Assembly: GCF_024298885.1 (NCBI RefSeq)
Contig: NZ_CP101166.1
Span: 372,001 to 436,000, forward strand
DNA: 64,000 nt
Direction of reading: 5' to 3'
Source of the DNA: Haloglomus halophilum
GTDB lineage: Archaea; Halobacteriota; Halobacteria; Halobacteriales; Haloarculaceae
The notes under the pieces were generated by a model. That model had not been told where the DNA came from. It made no database searches and was given only the letters and a program-made list of their open reading frames with translations. Each line of letters begins with the position of its first letter. Within the stretch, counting starts at the first letter, position 1. Both the position numbers and the translations under genes were made by a program. Shown here in pieces: positions 8,728 through 17,716 of this stretch.

Positions 8728-9342
8728 CTACACGCCGTCGAGGAAGTTCCGCACCACGTCGTGGCCGACGCCAGTCAGGACGCTCTCGGGGTGGAACTGC
8801 ACGCACTCGATGGGGTGGTCCTCGTGGCGGACGCCCATCACGAGGTCCACGTCCTCGTGGTCGGTCGTCGCGGTCACGTCAAAGCAGTCGGGGACCTCGG
8901 TCGCGACGAGCGAGTGGTAGCGCCCGCCCTGGAACCCCTGGTCCAGCCCCGCGAAGACGCCCTGCCCGTCGTGCTCGACGGGGAACGCCTTGCCGTGGAT
9001 GGGTTCGGGCGCGCGCCCGACGCTCCCGCCGTAGGCGTACACGGCCGCTTCGAGGCCGAGACAGACGCCGAGTGTCGGAACCGTCTCCGAGAGCGTCCGG
9101 AACACCTCGTTGGTGATGCCAACGTCGCGGGGGTTCCTGGGATGGCCGGGTCCCGGCGACACCACGATGGCGTCCGGGTCGATATCGCGCAATTCGTCGA
9201 GTGATGCGGTATTGCGCCGAACCGTCGTCCGAGCGTGCTGGCTGACGTACTCGACGAGGTTGTAGGTGAACGAGTCGAAGTTGTCCACGAACAGCACGAG
9301 CGGCGCGTCGTCGGTGACATCCGCGGCGGCCTCGACGCTCAT
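8728..9342 (-). CDS. trpG: Anthranilate synthase component II (glutamine amidotransferase)
   Basis: A 204-residue class I glutamine amidotransferase supplying ammonia to TrpE. NFDSFTYNLVEYV opens the domain, the catalytic Cys94 lies in GVCLGLEA, and His184 and Glu186 in QFHPES complete the triad. Its ATG overlaps the trpE stop (ATGA), so the two subunits are co-translated. It is the last gene of the trpD-F-E-G operon. Confidence 0.95.
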   Translation of the reverse strand: MSVEAAADVTDDAPLVLFVDNFDSFTYNLVEYVSQHARTTVRRNTASLDELRDIDPDAIVVSPGPGHPRNPRDVGITNEVFRTLSETVPTLGVCLGLEAAVYAYGGSVGRAPEPIHGKAFPVEHDGQGVFAGLDQGFQGGRYHSLVATEVPDCFDVTATTDHEDVDLVMGVRHEDHPIECVQFHPESVLTGVGHDVVRNFLDGV

Positions 9343-11039
9343 CGGGACACCTCCGGCTCCGCGTCGGCCGTGCCGTCGCCGTCAGCGGTCGCCCCGCCCT
9401 CGCACTCGATCTCCTCCAGCGCCGCGAGCACCCCCCGCATCTTGTTCTCGGTCTCCTCGTACTCGCTGGTCGGGTCCGAATCCGCCACGATGCCCGCACC
9501 CGCCTGCACGGTGACGAGGTCCGTGCCGTCCGGCCCCGCCCCCGACTCGACCGTCGCGGTCCGGATGACGATGGCCATGTCGGCGTCGCCGTCCCAGGAG
9601 ACGTAGCCGACGCCGCCGCCGTACGGGCCCCGTGGGCTCCGTTCGAGGTCGTCGATGATCTCCATCGCACGCATCTTCGGCGCGCCCGAGAGCGTCCCCG
9701 CCGGGAACGACGCTCGCGCCGCGTCGAAGGCGTCGGCATCGTCGGCCAGGCGGCCCGTCACGGTCGACTCGATGTGCTGGACGTGGCTGTACTTCAGGAC
9801 GTTCATGAACTCCTCGACGCGCACCGAGCCGGCCTCGCTCACCCGCCGTACGTCGTTGCGCGCGAGGTCGACCAGCATCGTGTGCTCGGCGCGCTCCTTC
9901 CCGTCGGCCAGCATCTCGCCCGCGAGCCGTCGGTCCTCGACGGGCGAGGTGCCACGGTCACAGGTCCCCGCGATGGGGTTCGCGGTGACCGTCTCCCCGC
10001 GCACCGACACCAGCGTCTCCGGCGACGCCCCGACGATGGTCAGGTCGTCGTGGTCGAGCAGGTACATGTACGGCGATGGGTTCACCTCACGCAGTGCCGC
10101 GTACAGCCCGAGCGGGTCGATGTCGCCGTACAGCTCCCGGGTCCGCGAGATGACGCCCTGGTAGATGTCGCCGTCGAGGACGTGTTCCTTCGCGGTCGCG
10201 ACGGCGTCCTCGTACGAGTCCTGCGGGCCCGCACGCTCGCCCGCTCGGACGAAGCCGCCGGGGTCGGGCGCGACCGCGTCCGCCAGCAGCCCCGCCACCC
10301 GCTCGGCCTCGGCGACGAGTTCGTCGTACACCGCGTCCGGGGCGTCCTCCGGGCGGACGACGGGCGTGAACGCCAGCGACACCGTATCACGCTCGTCGTC
10401 GAACACGAGCGTCCGGGTCGTCAGCAGGAACTCGGCATCCGGGAACCGCGAGTCCGGCCGCTCCAGGCCCACCTCGTGGAGGTGGAGGTCGTAGACGGCG
10501 TCGTAGGAGAGGAAGCCGACGAGGCCCCCATCGAGTCGCTGGCGGTGGCCGTTGCCGAAGCCGCGCCGGGCGACGTCCGGCAGCGCCGCGCGGAGGGTGT
10601 CCAGCGTGTCGCCCTCGCCCGGCGTCACGAGCCTCTCGTAGCGCTCGTCCAGCACCTCGATGTCGACGCGGTCCTCGCCCTCGGGGTGGACCGTCACGCG
10701 CGCCGCTGGGTCGTAGCCGACGAACGAGTAGCGTGCGTGTCGGTCGGCGCCGCCACGGTCGGGCGTGAACGCGCCGTCCGGGTCGCTGGAGGCGACCTTC
10801 TCGGCACTCTCCAGCAGGAAGGTGTGGTCGGCGCCGGGCGCGTCGCTGGTGCGCCCGCTCAACGCCGCGTACGCGGGGAGCGGGGCCACGTCCACGGGGA
10901 GGGTCGCCTCGGCGCGCACCACGACGCCCGTCTCGCTCCCGGCGTCGGTCCGGCGCCCGTGGGCGACGAGGTCGGCGAACGACTCCCGGGAGACGTCGAG
11001 CATCGGTCCGGGCTCGGCATCGTCGGCGCCGTCGCTCAT
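9339..11039 (-). CDS. trpE: Anthranilate synthase component I
   Basis: A 566-residue chorismate-binding enzyme. The C-terminal half carries the diagnostic motifs IAGTCDRG, DLARNDVRRV, KYSHVQHIESTVTG, FPAGTLSGAPK and GAGIVADSDP. The N-terminal region (residues 40-60, LPAYAALSG ... FLLESAE) corresponds to the tryptophan-feedback site region. It overlaps trpF upstream and trpG downstream by 4 bp each. Confidence 0.95.
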   Translation of the reverse strand: MSDGADDAEPGPMLDVSRESFADLVAHGRRTDAGSETGVVVRAEATLPVDVAPLPAYAALSGRTSDAPGADHTFLLESAEKVASSDPDGAFTPDRGGADRHARYSFVGYDPAARVTVHPEGEDRVDIEVLDERYERLVTPGEGDTLDTLRAALPDVARRGFGNGHRQRLDGGLVGFLSYDAVYDLHLHEVGLERPDSRFPDAEFLLTTRTLVFDDERDTVSLAFTPVVRPEDAPDAVYDELVAEAERVAGLLADAVAPDPGGFVRAGERAGPQDSYEDAVATAKEHVLDGDIYQGVISRTRELYGDIDPLGLYAALREVNPSPYMYLLDHDDLTIVGASPETLVSVRGETVTANPIAGTCDRGTSPVEDRRLAGEMLADGKERAEHTMLVDLARNDVRRVSEAGSVRVEEFMNVLKYSHVQHIESTVTGRLADDADAFDAARASFPAGTLSGAPKMRAMEIIDDLERSPRGPYGGGVGYVSWDGDADMAIVIRTATVESGAGPDGTDLVTVQAGAGIVADSDPTSEYEETENKMRGVLAALEEIECEGGATADGDGTADAEPEVSR

Positions 11040-11716
11040 GTCGCGACCCCCTCCTCGTCGGGTGCCTGCGTCGCGTTCCTGACGAACGCGCGGACCGCGT
11101 CGGCGTCCTTGACGCCACCCTCGCGCTCGACGCCCGAGGCCACGTCGACGGCGAACGGTCGCACCGTTCGCACCGCGTCGGCCACGTTCTCGGGAGTGAG
11201 TCCGCCGGCCAGCACGACCGGCACGTCGAGCTCCGCGACCAGGTCACGGGTCCGCTCCCAGTCACCCGTCTCGCCGGTACCGCCGCCGCCCTGCTCGTCG
11301 AGCGAGTCGACGACCAGTGCATCGGCCGCGTCGGCGTACCGTGGTGCGTCGACCGCGTCGACGGCCGCCAGCACGGGCACCGGTGCGCGGACGCGCAGGG
11401 CCGCGACCCGGTCGGGCGTGAGGCCGTGAACCTGCACGGCGTCCGGCTCCAGCCGCTCGACCAGTCGAACCGCGGCCTCCGCGTTCGCTGGCATCGTCAC
11501 CAGCGTCCCCGTCACGAACGGCGGGACCACATCGAGCAAGCCACGCGCCTGCTCGACGGACACCTCCCGGGGGGTGTCGACGGTCACGTCCGTGATGACG
11601 CCGACGGCGTCCGTGCCCGCGTCGACCGCGGTCCGGAGGTCGACCTCGAGCGTGACGCCACAGACCTTCGTACGGGTTCGGGCAGCCGCCGTGGCCCTGG
11701 ACGTGTCCCCGTCCAT
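11036..11716 (-). CDS. trpF: Phosphoribosylanthranilate isomerase
   Basis: A 226-residue TIM-barrel isomerase of tryptophan synthesis. Visible motifs are the catalytic Cys in TKVCGVT near residue 17, VQVHG in mid-barrel, and the C-terminal phosphate-binding LAGGLTPENV and VDVASGVE. ATG 11716 is chosen because the trpD stop ends 1 nt earlier (TGAGATG); an upstream ATG at 11728 would overlap trpD. It lies between trpD and trpE in the operon. Confidence 0.92.
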   Translation of the reverse strand: MDGDTSRATAAARTRTKVCGVTLEVDLRTAVDAGTDAVGVITDVTVDTPREVSVEQARGLLDVVPPFVTGTLVTMPANAEAAVRLVERLEPDAVQVHGLTPDRVAALRVRAPVPVLAAVDAVDAPRYADAADALVVDSLDEQGGGGTGETGDWERTRDLVAELDVPVVLAGGLTPENVADAVRTVRPFAVDVASGVEREGGVKDADAVRAFVRNATQAPDEEGVAT

Positions 11717-11717
11717 C

Positions 11718-12716
11718 TCAGGCCCCATCACAGAGGTCGTCGAGTTTCTGCGCAGCGTCACCGGATTCGATGGCGTGCAGCGCGCGCTCGGCACCCGCCT
11801 CCAGGGAGTCGGCCTCGCCCGCGACGTAGATGGCGGCGCCGGCGTTCGCCAGGATGATGTCGCGCTTGGCGCCCTGCTCCTCGCCCTCGACGATGGCCCG
11901 GAGGTCCGCGGCGTTGTCCTCCGGCGTCCCACCCGAGATGTCCGCGACGGGCGCGCGTTCCAGCCCGAAGTCCTCCGGTGCGAGTTCCAGTTCGGTCACG
12001 TCGGCACCACTCACCTCGGCTGCGATGGTCTCGCCGTGGAGGCAGATCTCGTCCAGACCGTCGCCATGGACCACGAGCGCGCGCTCGACATCCATCCGCG
12101 CCAGCGCCTCGGCCATCGGTACCACGAGGTCGGGGTCGTACGTTCCGACGACCTGCGCGTCGGCGCCCGCGGGGTTGGTCAGCGGGCCGAGGATGTTGAA
12201 CAGCGTCCGCATCCCCAGCTCGCGGCGCGGTCCGATGACCGCCTTCATCGCCGGGTGGAACACGGGGGCCAGCATGAAGCCGATGCCGTCGCGTTGGATG
12301 GCCCGCTCGACGGCTTCGGGCTCGGCTTCGACGTTCACGCCCGCGACCTCCAGCACGTCCGCGCTCCCCGAGGACGAGGAGACCGAGTAGTTGCCGTGTT
12401 TCGCGACGGGGACGCCGGCACCGCTGGCGACGATGGCGCTCGTAGTGGAGACGTTGATGGTGTCGTAGTCGTCACCGCCCGTCCCACAGGTGTCGACGAG
12501 CGGTTCGCGGTCGGGCGAGATGGTCCGCGCTGCCGCACGCATCCCCTCGGCGAACCCCGCGATCTCCGCTTCCGTCTCCCCCTTCGCCCGGAGCGCCGCG
12601 AGCAACGCCCCGATCTGTGCCTCGGTCGCCCCCTCGAAGACCAGCGTCGATACCTCGCGGGCCTCCGCCTGTGTCAGGTCCCCGCCGTCCGTCACGCGCT
12701 CGATGTAGTCCTGCAT
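11718..12716 (-). CDS. trpD: Anthranilate phosphoribosyltransferase
   Basis: A 332-residue enzyme transferring phosphoribose from PRPP to anthranilate. Signature motifs are DTCGTGGDDYDTINVST (PRPP/Mg site), KHGNYSVSSSSGSADVLE and FNILGPLTNP. It is the first gene of the operon; trpC, trpB and trpA are not nearby, as is usual for haloarchaea with split trp clusters. Confidence 0.95.
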   Translation of the reverse strand: MQDYIERVTDGGDLTQAEAREVSTLVFEGATEAQIGALLAALRAKGETEAEIAGFAEGMRAAARTISPDREPLVDTCGTGGDDYDTINVSTTSAIVASGAGVPVAKHGNYSVSSSSGSADVLEVAGVNVEAEPEAVERAIQRDGIGFMLAPVFHPAMKAVIGPRRELGMRTLFNILGPLTNPAGADAQVVGTYDPDLVVPMAEALARMDVERALVVHGDGLDEICLHGETIAAEVSGADVTELELAPEDFGLERAPVADISGGTPEDNAADLRAIVEGEEQGAKRDIILANAGAAIYVAGEADSLEAGAERALHAIESGDAAQKLDDLCDGA

Positions 12717-12742
12717 GTGGAATCACTGATGTACAGTTCTGT

Positions 12743-12748
12743 CTTATG
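12743..12748 (-). promoter_or_regulatory. Putative TATA box of the trpDFEG operon
   Basis: The minus strand reads CATAAG here, about 30 nt before the trpD ATG at 12716. That spacing suits a short-leader haloarchaeal transcript. A second A/T-rich element, TTTTAC, lies near 12770. Confidence 0.4.
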
Positions 12749-12867
12749 ATGGTCGAAGTAGTACGGCAGTAAAAGCGTGTCGGCTCGGCGGGCATGGCTG
12801 TCGCTACGGGGCGTGAGAACGGAAGAGGAGAACGGAGGAGAAGAGAGAACGAGGCCGCTACGGCTGC

Positions 12868-14487
12868 TTACGGCGAGGGGACCGGCTCCGGCGGGCTCGG
12901 GATCATGTCGAAGACCATCGAGCCGGGGCCGGCGTAGACGCCGGTGTTGTCGGCCGGGCTGCAGCGGTAGTCGTCACAGTTCAGGCCGACGATGACTCCG
13001 GCGCCCTCGCCCTTCGCGAGCACGTAGACGTCGTCGTCACCGGGGTACTGGCCGCTGTCGTAGGCCGTCACCAGGTTAGCCTGACGGCCCTGGCCGGATG
13101 CCTGGGCGTCCTCCTCTGCGACGACTCGCTGACCGTCGGTGGCGAATATGGCGTCGTGCTCTCCACTGGGGAGGCCGTCGCCGAGCGTCGCCTCACGGTC
13201 GTCGATGATGACGGCGCCGCCCTGACCGACATTGGTCACCGGCTGGCCGGTGTCGGCGGACGGACCCGGCTGCGGGTCCTCGCCGCCGCTACCGCCGCCA
13301 GCCGGGACGGCCGGCACGGCGTTCCCGCTGGGGACGCCGCCGGCCTTGGGCTTGCACTCCGAGCCGTCACAGGTCACGCTCGCGCTAGCGCCCTGGCCGA
13401 ACGCGACGGCCTCGACGACGTAGGTGCCCTGATTGGGCTGGTTCCCGGGCATCCGGAGGTCGACCGCACCGCCCGTGTCAGTTCGGCCGTTCGTGGCGCT
13501 GGGCTCGACGACGACCGCACTCGAGTCCTGCGAGGCCATGACGATGGCCATCGACTCGCCACCGGGGGCAGCACCCTCATCGCTCGTGCCCTCGGCGAGC
13601 CAGTAGAGAGTCACTCCGTCCTGTCCGGCGTCGGTCCGTGCCGGATCGAACGTCGCGCTCGGGTCGTCCGGCGGGCTCGTCGGGTTGACGGCCGGGTTGT
13701 ACGGGTTGAAGACGTCACACTGGTCGATGGGCGCACTCACGAGCCCGAGCGGGTCCCCGACAGGTGTGTCGGGAGGACTCGTCGGAACCGCGTCCGGTGC
13801 CTGCTCCTGCACGGCGCCCGGGACCGGGTCCGTCGGGTCGACCGGGTTGGCCTCGCGAACGTCGTCGACGCCGTACGGCGGATTACAGAAGTTCGGGAAG
13901 GCCTCGAACGGCACGTTCTCCCCGTAGTTCACGGGGAGGTCGGGGGCGTCGATGGGGACCTCCGGCGTGGAGATCTCGTCCATCGTGGTCGGCGGGGACG
14001 GGCTCTCGCCGCTACCGCCGTCACCGTCGCCACCGTCACCGAGACTAGGTGCCTCGGGCGCATCGGGTGCGTCACCCGTACCGGGTGCCTCGGGGGCGTC
14101 ACCCGTGCCGGGTGCTTCCGGGGCGTCGTCCAGGCCGGGCATCGAGCCACCGTCGGTGCCGCTGGGCTCACAGTCCGCCTCCTGACTACTCGTATCGAGG
14201 CTACAGTCGAGCGAGCCGTCGGTTCCGCTGCCGTCGCCACCACTCACCGAGGCGTCGGCATCGACACCGTCCTGACCCGCATCGGCCGAGACCGTCGTGC
14301 TACCGTTCGTGCTGCCGTCGTCACCGGCGCCGACGGTGACCCCGTCGTCGCCACCGACGTTGACGCCATCGCCACCAACGCTGACGTCCCCGTCGTCGTC
14401 CGCCAGGGCCGGGCCGACAGCGACGCTGCCGACCATGGCCATGGCGAAGAGGATTGCCGCGATCTTCCGTGCAATGCTGGCTGCCAT
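12868..14487 (-). CDS. Secreted low-complexity haloarchaeal protein
   Basis: 539 residues from ATG 14487, with a Sec-type signal peptide (AAILFAMAMVGSVAVGPALA, residues 12-31). Next is a Gly/Asp-rich zone (VSVGGDGVNVGGDDGVTVG), then tandem PEAPGTGDA repeats near residue 130. The C-terminal half has two CxxxxC pairs, TCDGSECKP and NCDDYRCSP. It is paralogous to the larger gene immediately upstream, sharing signal peptide, GGDxG repeats, the TVEAVA/YLLALS-type beta strands and the C-terminal Cys pattern. There is no C-terminal anchor, so it is probably released or surface-associated. Function is unknown. Confidence 0.7.
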   Translation of the reverse strand: MAASIARKIAAILFAMAMVGSVAVGPALADDDGDVSVGGDGVNVGGDDGVTVGAGDDGSTNGSTTVSADAGQDGVDADASVSGGDGSGTDGSLDCSLDTSSQEADCEPSGTDGGSMPGLDDAPEAPGTGDAPEAPGTGDAPDAPEAPSLGDGGDGDGGSGESPSPPTTMDEISTPEVPIDAPDLPVNYGENVPFEAFPNFCNPPYGVDDVREANPVDPTDPVPGAVQEQAPDAVPTSPPDTPVGDPLGLVSAPIDQCDVFNPYNPAVNPTSPPDDPSATFDPARTDAGQDGVTLYWLAEGTSDEGAAPGGESMAIVMASQDSSAVVVEPSATNGRTDTGGAVDLRMPGNQPNQGTYVVEAVAFGQGASASVTCDGSECKPKAGGVPSGNAVPAVPAGGGSGGEDPQPGPSADTGQPVTNVGQGGAVIIDDREATLGDGLPSGEHDAIFATDGQRVVAEEDAQASGQGRQANLVTAYDSGQYPGDDDVYVLAKGEGAGVIVGLNCDDYRCSPADNTGVYAGPGSMVFDMIPSPPEPVPSP

Positions 14488-14562
14488 GTTGTATCCCAAT
14501 ATGTATCATCTCCCCGCATACCCCTTGCGGCCGCTATGTCCGGGTGTTTATTACACCAGGTT

Positions 14563-14582
14563 CTGACTGAATGTTCAGTCAG
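14563..14582. promoter_or_regulatory. Perfect 20-bp palindrome, probable operator
   Basis: CTGACTGAATGTTCAGTCAG has 9-bp perfect arms around TG. It lies 76-95 nt upstream of the 12868-14487 gene and downstream of its paralogue. No T-tract follows on either strand, so an operator is likelier than a terminator. A nearby GGTGTTTATTACACC (14539-14557 region) is a second near-palindrome that contains a TATA-like core. Confidence 0.45.
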
Positions 14583-14667
14583 AAAGGGATAGTACCGCGC
14601 ATAATCGGAGAGGAGGGCCCGAAAGCTGTGGATCACTCGAATACCGAACCGCCCGGACCGTCGCGGA

Positions 14668-16572
14668 TCAGGCCGGGAGGCCCGCGTCGCCAGCGATGGG
14701 GTTCGGGAGTTCGGGCAGCGCACCCAGACTCGGCAGCCCGGAGTAGCTCGGCTGGCAGCCGCTGGCGTCGCACTTCAGCTCGAGTTTAATAATCTGTTTC
14801 TGGAGCACGCTCGGGGAAACCCCACCAGAGAACTCGCCCTGCCCGGGCCCGTTCTCGAAGTCGGTGGCGAGACCAGCGTAGTCCTCTCGGAGTGATGCCT
14901 CGAGCTCGCCGCTCGTGACCCCATCCTCGCGCGTCCCGCGCGTGTTGATGAGGACGTACTGGTACTCGCTGTTGGAGATGTCCATCTCGTACACCGCGTC
15001 CTGCTTGTCCTGGTCGAGGACGACAGCGTAGACGCCGTCGGCGGTGCCGAGGTTGCCACCCGGACCGACCTCGAAGAACCGCACGGCACTGAACCCACTA
15101 TCGGTGCTCATGGAGCCATCGCCCACGTCGAACGTCGGGCTCGCCTGCCCCGGCTCGTTCGCGGGGTTCGCGACCGGGTCGAGGACGGGCTGCGTGACCT
15201 CACACGGCGCCGGTGCGGCGCCGAACGCGAGCCCGAGCACCGCCTCGTTCGTCAGCAGGGAGGTCGGCACGCCGGGCAGGGTGCCCTTCGGGAGGTCCGA
15301 GAGCCCCGGGAGCTGCTCCGCAGGGATGTCGTCCGAGTCGATGGGCTTGTTGCACGGGGCCACGACGCCGCTCTGGTCGATGGTCCGCGGGAAGGGGTAG
15401 TTGTTCCGCAGCGTCTGCGTGAACTGGTTGTCGGGAATCTGCTCGTAGATGCCCGCCGTCCCGACCTGACACTCCTCACCGTTGCAGCTGATGCCGCCAC
15501 CGAGTCGTTCGGGCGCCTGCGGGCCGACCGGAAGCGACGGGCCGGGAGTGTTAGCGGGATTCAGACCGCCCGCCAGGGTCCCCTGCTGGGTCCCGGGGTC
15601 GTTCTGTGCGTTGATGACGCCGACCTGCTTACCCTGTGCAACCGCAGTTCCGGCCGCCTGCACGTTGTCGCGCGAGAGTGCCAGGAGGTACGTCCCGCCG
15701 CTCTCGTTGACCGTGTAGATGGCCCCGTCGGACTTCTCGAGGCCCTCCTCGCTGACGAGGTTCCGACCGTCGAAGTCCAGATACGTTCGGTCTGCGTCCG
15801 AAACCTCCAGCCGCGAGACCATGTCCATGGCCCCATCGTCCTTCTGCGCGGAGACCAGCATCCCGTCGACACCGACGGGACTCGACTCCGACGTGCCGAT
15901 GGTCACGTATCGGTTCATCACGCCGCTCCCCTCGAACGCGACATCGACGGGAAGCGGACCGGTGGGGACCTCGCCCACGCTACCGGAATCAGAGCCCGGA
16001 ACGCCATCAAGGCCCGGCAGCCCCTCACCGCCAGGCAGCCCGTCGCCAGAAGGAAGTCCATCACCGGAGGGCAGCCCGTCGCCGCCGACATCCTGCCCTG
16101 CGACGCTGACACCGTCCGTCCCGACACTGACGCCGGAGTCTCCGCCGGCGCTCACGCCGTCAGTCCCGATGGAGACCCCTTCGTCACCACCCACTTCGAG
16201 GTTCGAGCCGTCGGTACCGACCGGGCCGTCGTCCGTTCCCGGGAGCGACGGGGAGTCACCATCCGGGAGGGTCCCCGTGCCGACCTCCTGGCCGGCGACG
16301 CTCACACCGTCGGTACTCGCGTTGATTCCCTCGTCGCCACCGACGCTGACGCCGTCCGTTCCGACATCGATGCCGGAGTCACCGCCGACGCTGACGCCGT
16401 CCGTTCCGACATCGACTCCGGAGTCACCGCCAAGCGTGCTGTCGTCCGAGCTATCCCCACCCAGTAGGCCACCGTCGTCCGGGGTCGCCACTGCTGGTCC
16501 CACCGCCATCGAGAGGACGACGGCCGCTGCCACCAGGACCGTCGCAAGAACCCGTGCCGTTCGACTGAACAT
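14668..16572 (-). CDS. Large secreted protein with GGDxG(V/I)xVGTDGVSV repeats
   Basis: 634 residues with a Sec signal peptide ending near residue 29 (AVGPAVA). Residues 36-110 and 125-165 hold about seven copies of a 16-residue unit GGDSGVDVGTDGVSVG. A run of GLPSGD/GLPGG repeats follows near 170-190. The remainder is a predicted beta-rich domain with paired cysteines (SCNGEECQV, KCDASGCQP) matching its downstream paralogue. A minus-strand TATA-like GCTTATAAA at 16629-16637 lies about 60 nt upstream. The 210 bp between this gene and tRNA-Val hold only promoter-like A/T tracts. Confidence 0.7.
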   Translation of the reverse strand: MFSRTARVLATVLVAAAVVLSMAVGPAVATPDDGGLLGGDSSDDSTLGGDSGVDVGTDGVSVGGDSGIDVGTDGVSVGGDEGINASTDGVSVAGQEVGTGTLPDGDSPSLPGTDDGPVGTDGSNLEVGGDEGVSIGTDGVSAGGDSGVSVGTDGVSVAGQDVGGDGLPSGDGLPSGDGLPGGEGLPGLDGVPGSDSGSVGEVPTGPLPVDVAFEGSGVMNRYVTIGTSESSPVGVDGMLVSAQKDDGAMDMVSRLEVSDADRTYLDFDGRNLVSEEGLEKSDGAIYTVNESGGTYLLALSRDNVQAAGTAVAQGKQVGVINAQNDPGTQQGTLAGGLNPANTPGPSLPVGPQAPERLGGGISCNGEECQVGTAGIYEQIPDNQFTQTLRNNYPFPRTIDQSGVVAPCNKPIDSDDIPAEQLPGLSDLPKGTLPGVPTSLLTNEAVLGLAFGAAPAPCEVTQPVLDPVANPANEPGQASPTFDVGDGSMSTDSGFSAVRFFEVGPGGNLGTADGVYAVVLDQDKQDAVYEMDISNSEYQYVLINTRGTREDGVTSGELEASLREDYAGLATDFENGPGQGEFSGGVSPSVLQKQIIKLELKCDASGCQPSYSGLPSLGALPELPNPIAGDAGLPA

Positions 16573-16782
16573 ACATTCTTTTGACTATCTGTTCCATCAA
16601 TATGACTTGGCGCGGTAATCTCCGGTGGTTTATAAGCAGCATCCCGCGTATATAAACGAACTCGTAAACCGGGACCTCGCCCCCGGCCCGGACCTGTGCC
16701 TCGGCCATCTCCCGGCCCGGTCCGGACCGTGGTCGTTTCGAAACCTTCAAACTACCAAACGCGGTACGAGTGAGTGCAGGTC

Positions 16783-16857
16783 GGGTTGGTGGTCTAGGCT
16801 GGTTATGACACCTCCTTGACATGGAGGAGGCCGGCGGTTCAAATCCGCCCCAACCCA
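16783..16857 (+). tRNA. tRNA-Val(GAC)
   Basis: The cloverleaf can be drawn completely. The acceptor GGGTTGG pairs with CCAACCC, the anticodon stem is CCTCC/GGAGG with loop TTGACAT (anticodon GAC), and the T-arm is GGCGG-TTCAAAT-CCGCC. The discriminator is A at 16857, and CCA is not encoded. Its last 16 nt form the left attachment site, and the gene stays intact after integration. Confidence 0.96.
16842..16857 (+). repeat. attL, 16-bp direct repeat in the tRNA-Val 3' end
   Basis: AATCCGCCCCAACCCA is identical to 52720-52735; the flanking bases differ on both sides. It covers the T-arm 3' strand and acceptor 3' strand, so integration restores the tRNA. A small inverted repeat GAGGTA-CAT-TACCTC at 16871-16885 lies just inside the element. 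Confidence 0.93.
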
Positions 16858-16914
16858 TACCGGTAAAAAAGAGGTACATTACCTCTCAAGCCGTTTTTCA
16901 CGAGGTGCGTCTCG

Positions 16915-17046
16915 ATGAGTGAGCAGCAGCGCTCACTCGATATCGAGGCGCTCCCTGATCCGGAGTGCTGGTTCTGCGGTGAACGGTTCGATCCCGACCG
17001 GCCGCCTCGCTGTGACGCTCGCGAGGACGGGAGGTGTCGGCCATGA
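16915..17046 (+). CDS. Zinc-finger microprotein, first gene of the element
   Basis: 43 residues: MSEQQRSLDIEAL, then DPECWFCGERFDPDRPPRC with a CxxC...C...C metal pattern. GAGGTG upstream of the ATG is a plausible ribosome-binding site. The stop overlaps the next ATG (ATGA). A decayed homologue of this gene and of its 5' region lies beyond attR at 52810. It is probably a small nucleic-acid-binding or regulatory protein. Confidence 0.65.
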   Translation: MSEQQRSLDIEALPDPECWFCGERFDPDRPPRCDAREDGRCRP

Positions 17047-17273
17047 GCGCCGAGCAGCAACGGCGCTCCGAGCGCGACGGCCCCGAGCCCGCGTGTAGCC
17101 GCACCAACAGCGACTGGCGGCCCGAGCCCGCTACCGGTGGCCTGCTGGCCTTCCACCCGCCGTGCCAGGAGTGCTTCCCCGACGACGGGCCCGACGAGGG
17201 CGAGACGGTCCTGCGGTCGCGTGGCACCTGCGGGAACCGCGTCCACCGGCCAGCCGACGGAGGTGACGCGTGA
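17043..17273 (+). CDS. Small Cys-containing element protein
   Basis: 76 residues, with the ATG at 17043 overlapping the preceding stop. Cysteines occur in PACSRTNS, FHPPCQECF and GTCGNRV and could form a zinc site. It ends in PADGGDA, the tail that arises because the next gene's GGAGGTGA ribosome-binding site is translated. Function is unknown. Confidence 0.6.
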   Translation: MSAEQQRRSERDGPEPACSRTNSDWRPEPATGGLLAFHPPCQECFPDDGPDEGETVLRSRGTCGNRVHRPADGGDA

Positions 17274-17716
17274 TGGCGGCGACCGACGCCGATCCCGATG
17301 GGGCCGTCCTCGCGACGTACTTCCCCGACGACTCGGACTTCCGGGCCGAGAGCGAGCCCCGCACCCTGCCCGAGTCCTGGCGCGCCGCCCGCTTCGACAC
17401 CGCTGACCGCGAGGCCACCGAGCACGTCGGCTACGCCGTGCTCATGGTTCGCGGGCGGTTCCGAGGCCTGGAGGGCGACCGCGCGATGATCCGCGTGCTG
17501 TACGTGGATGCTGCGGTCTCGCGGACCTGGTATCGGGACTACGAGGCCCAGCACGACGACGCCGGGTACCGCCCGCGTGCGGTCGTGTGGGCCTGCACGC
17601 AGTCATTCCCCGGCGCGTTCGGTGGTGCCGGCGACCCTGTGGCCGGTGCGGAGGCCGACGTGCTGGCGCGACTGCTCGACGCGCAGTACGATCTCGACGG
17701 GGGTGACGAGCAGTGA
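17273..17716 (+). CDS. Hypothetical element protein
   Basis: 147 residues starting at ATG 17273, inside the previous TGA (TGATG). It is acidic and soluble, with WYRDYEAQHDDAGYRPRAVV in the middle. No known motif is recognised. It precedes the PCNA-like gene with a GTGA overlap, so it belongs to the early replication operon. Confidence 0.65.
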   Translation: MAATDADPDGAVLATYFPDDSDFRAESEPRTLPESWRAARFDTADREATEHVGYAVLMVRGRFRGLEGDRAMIRVLYVDAAVSRTWYRDYEAQHDDAGYRPRAVVWACTQSFPGAFGGAGDPVAGAEADVLARLLDAQYDLDGGDEQ

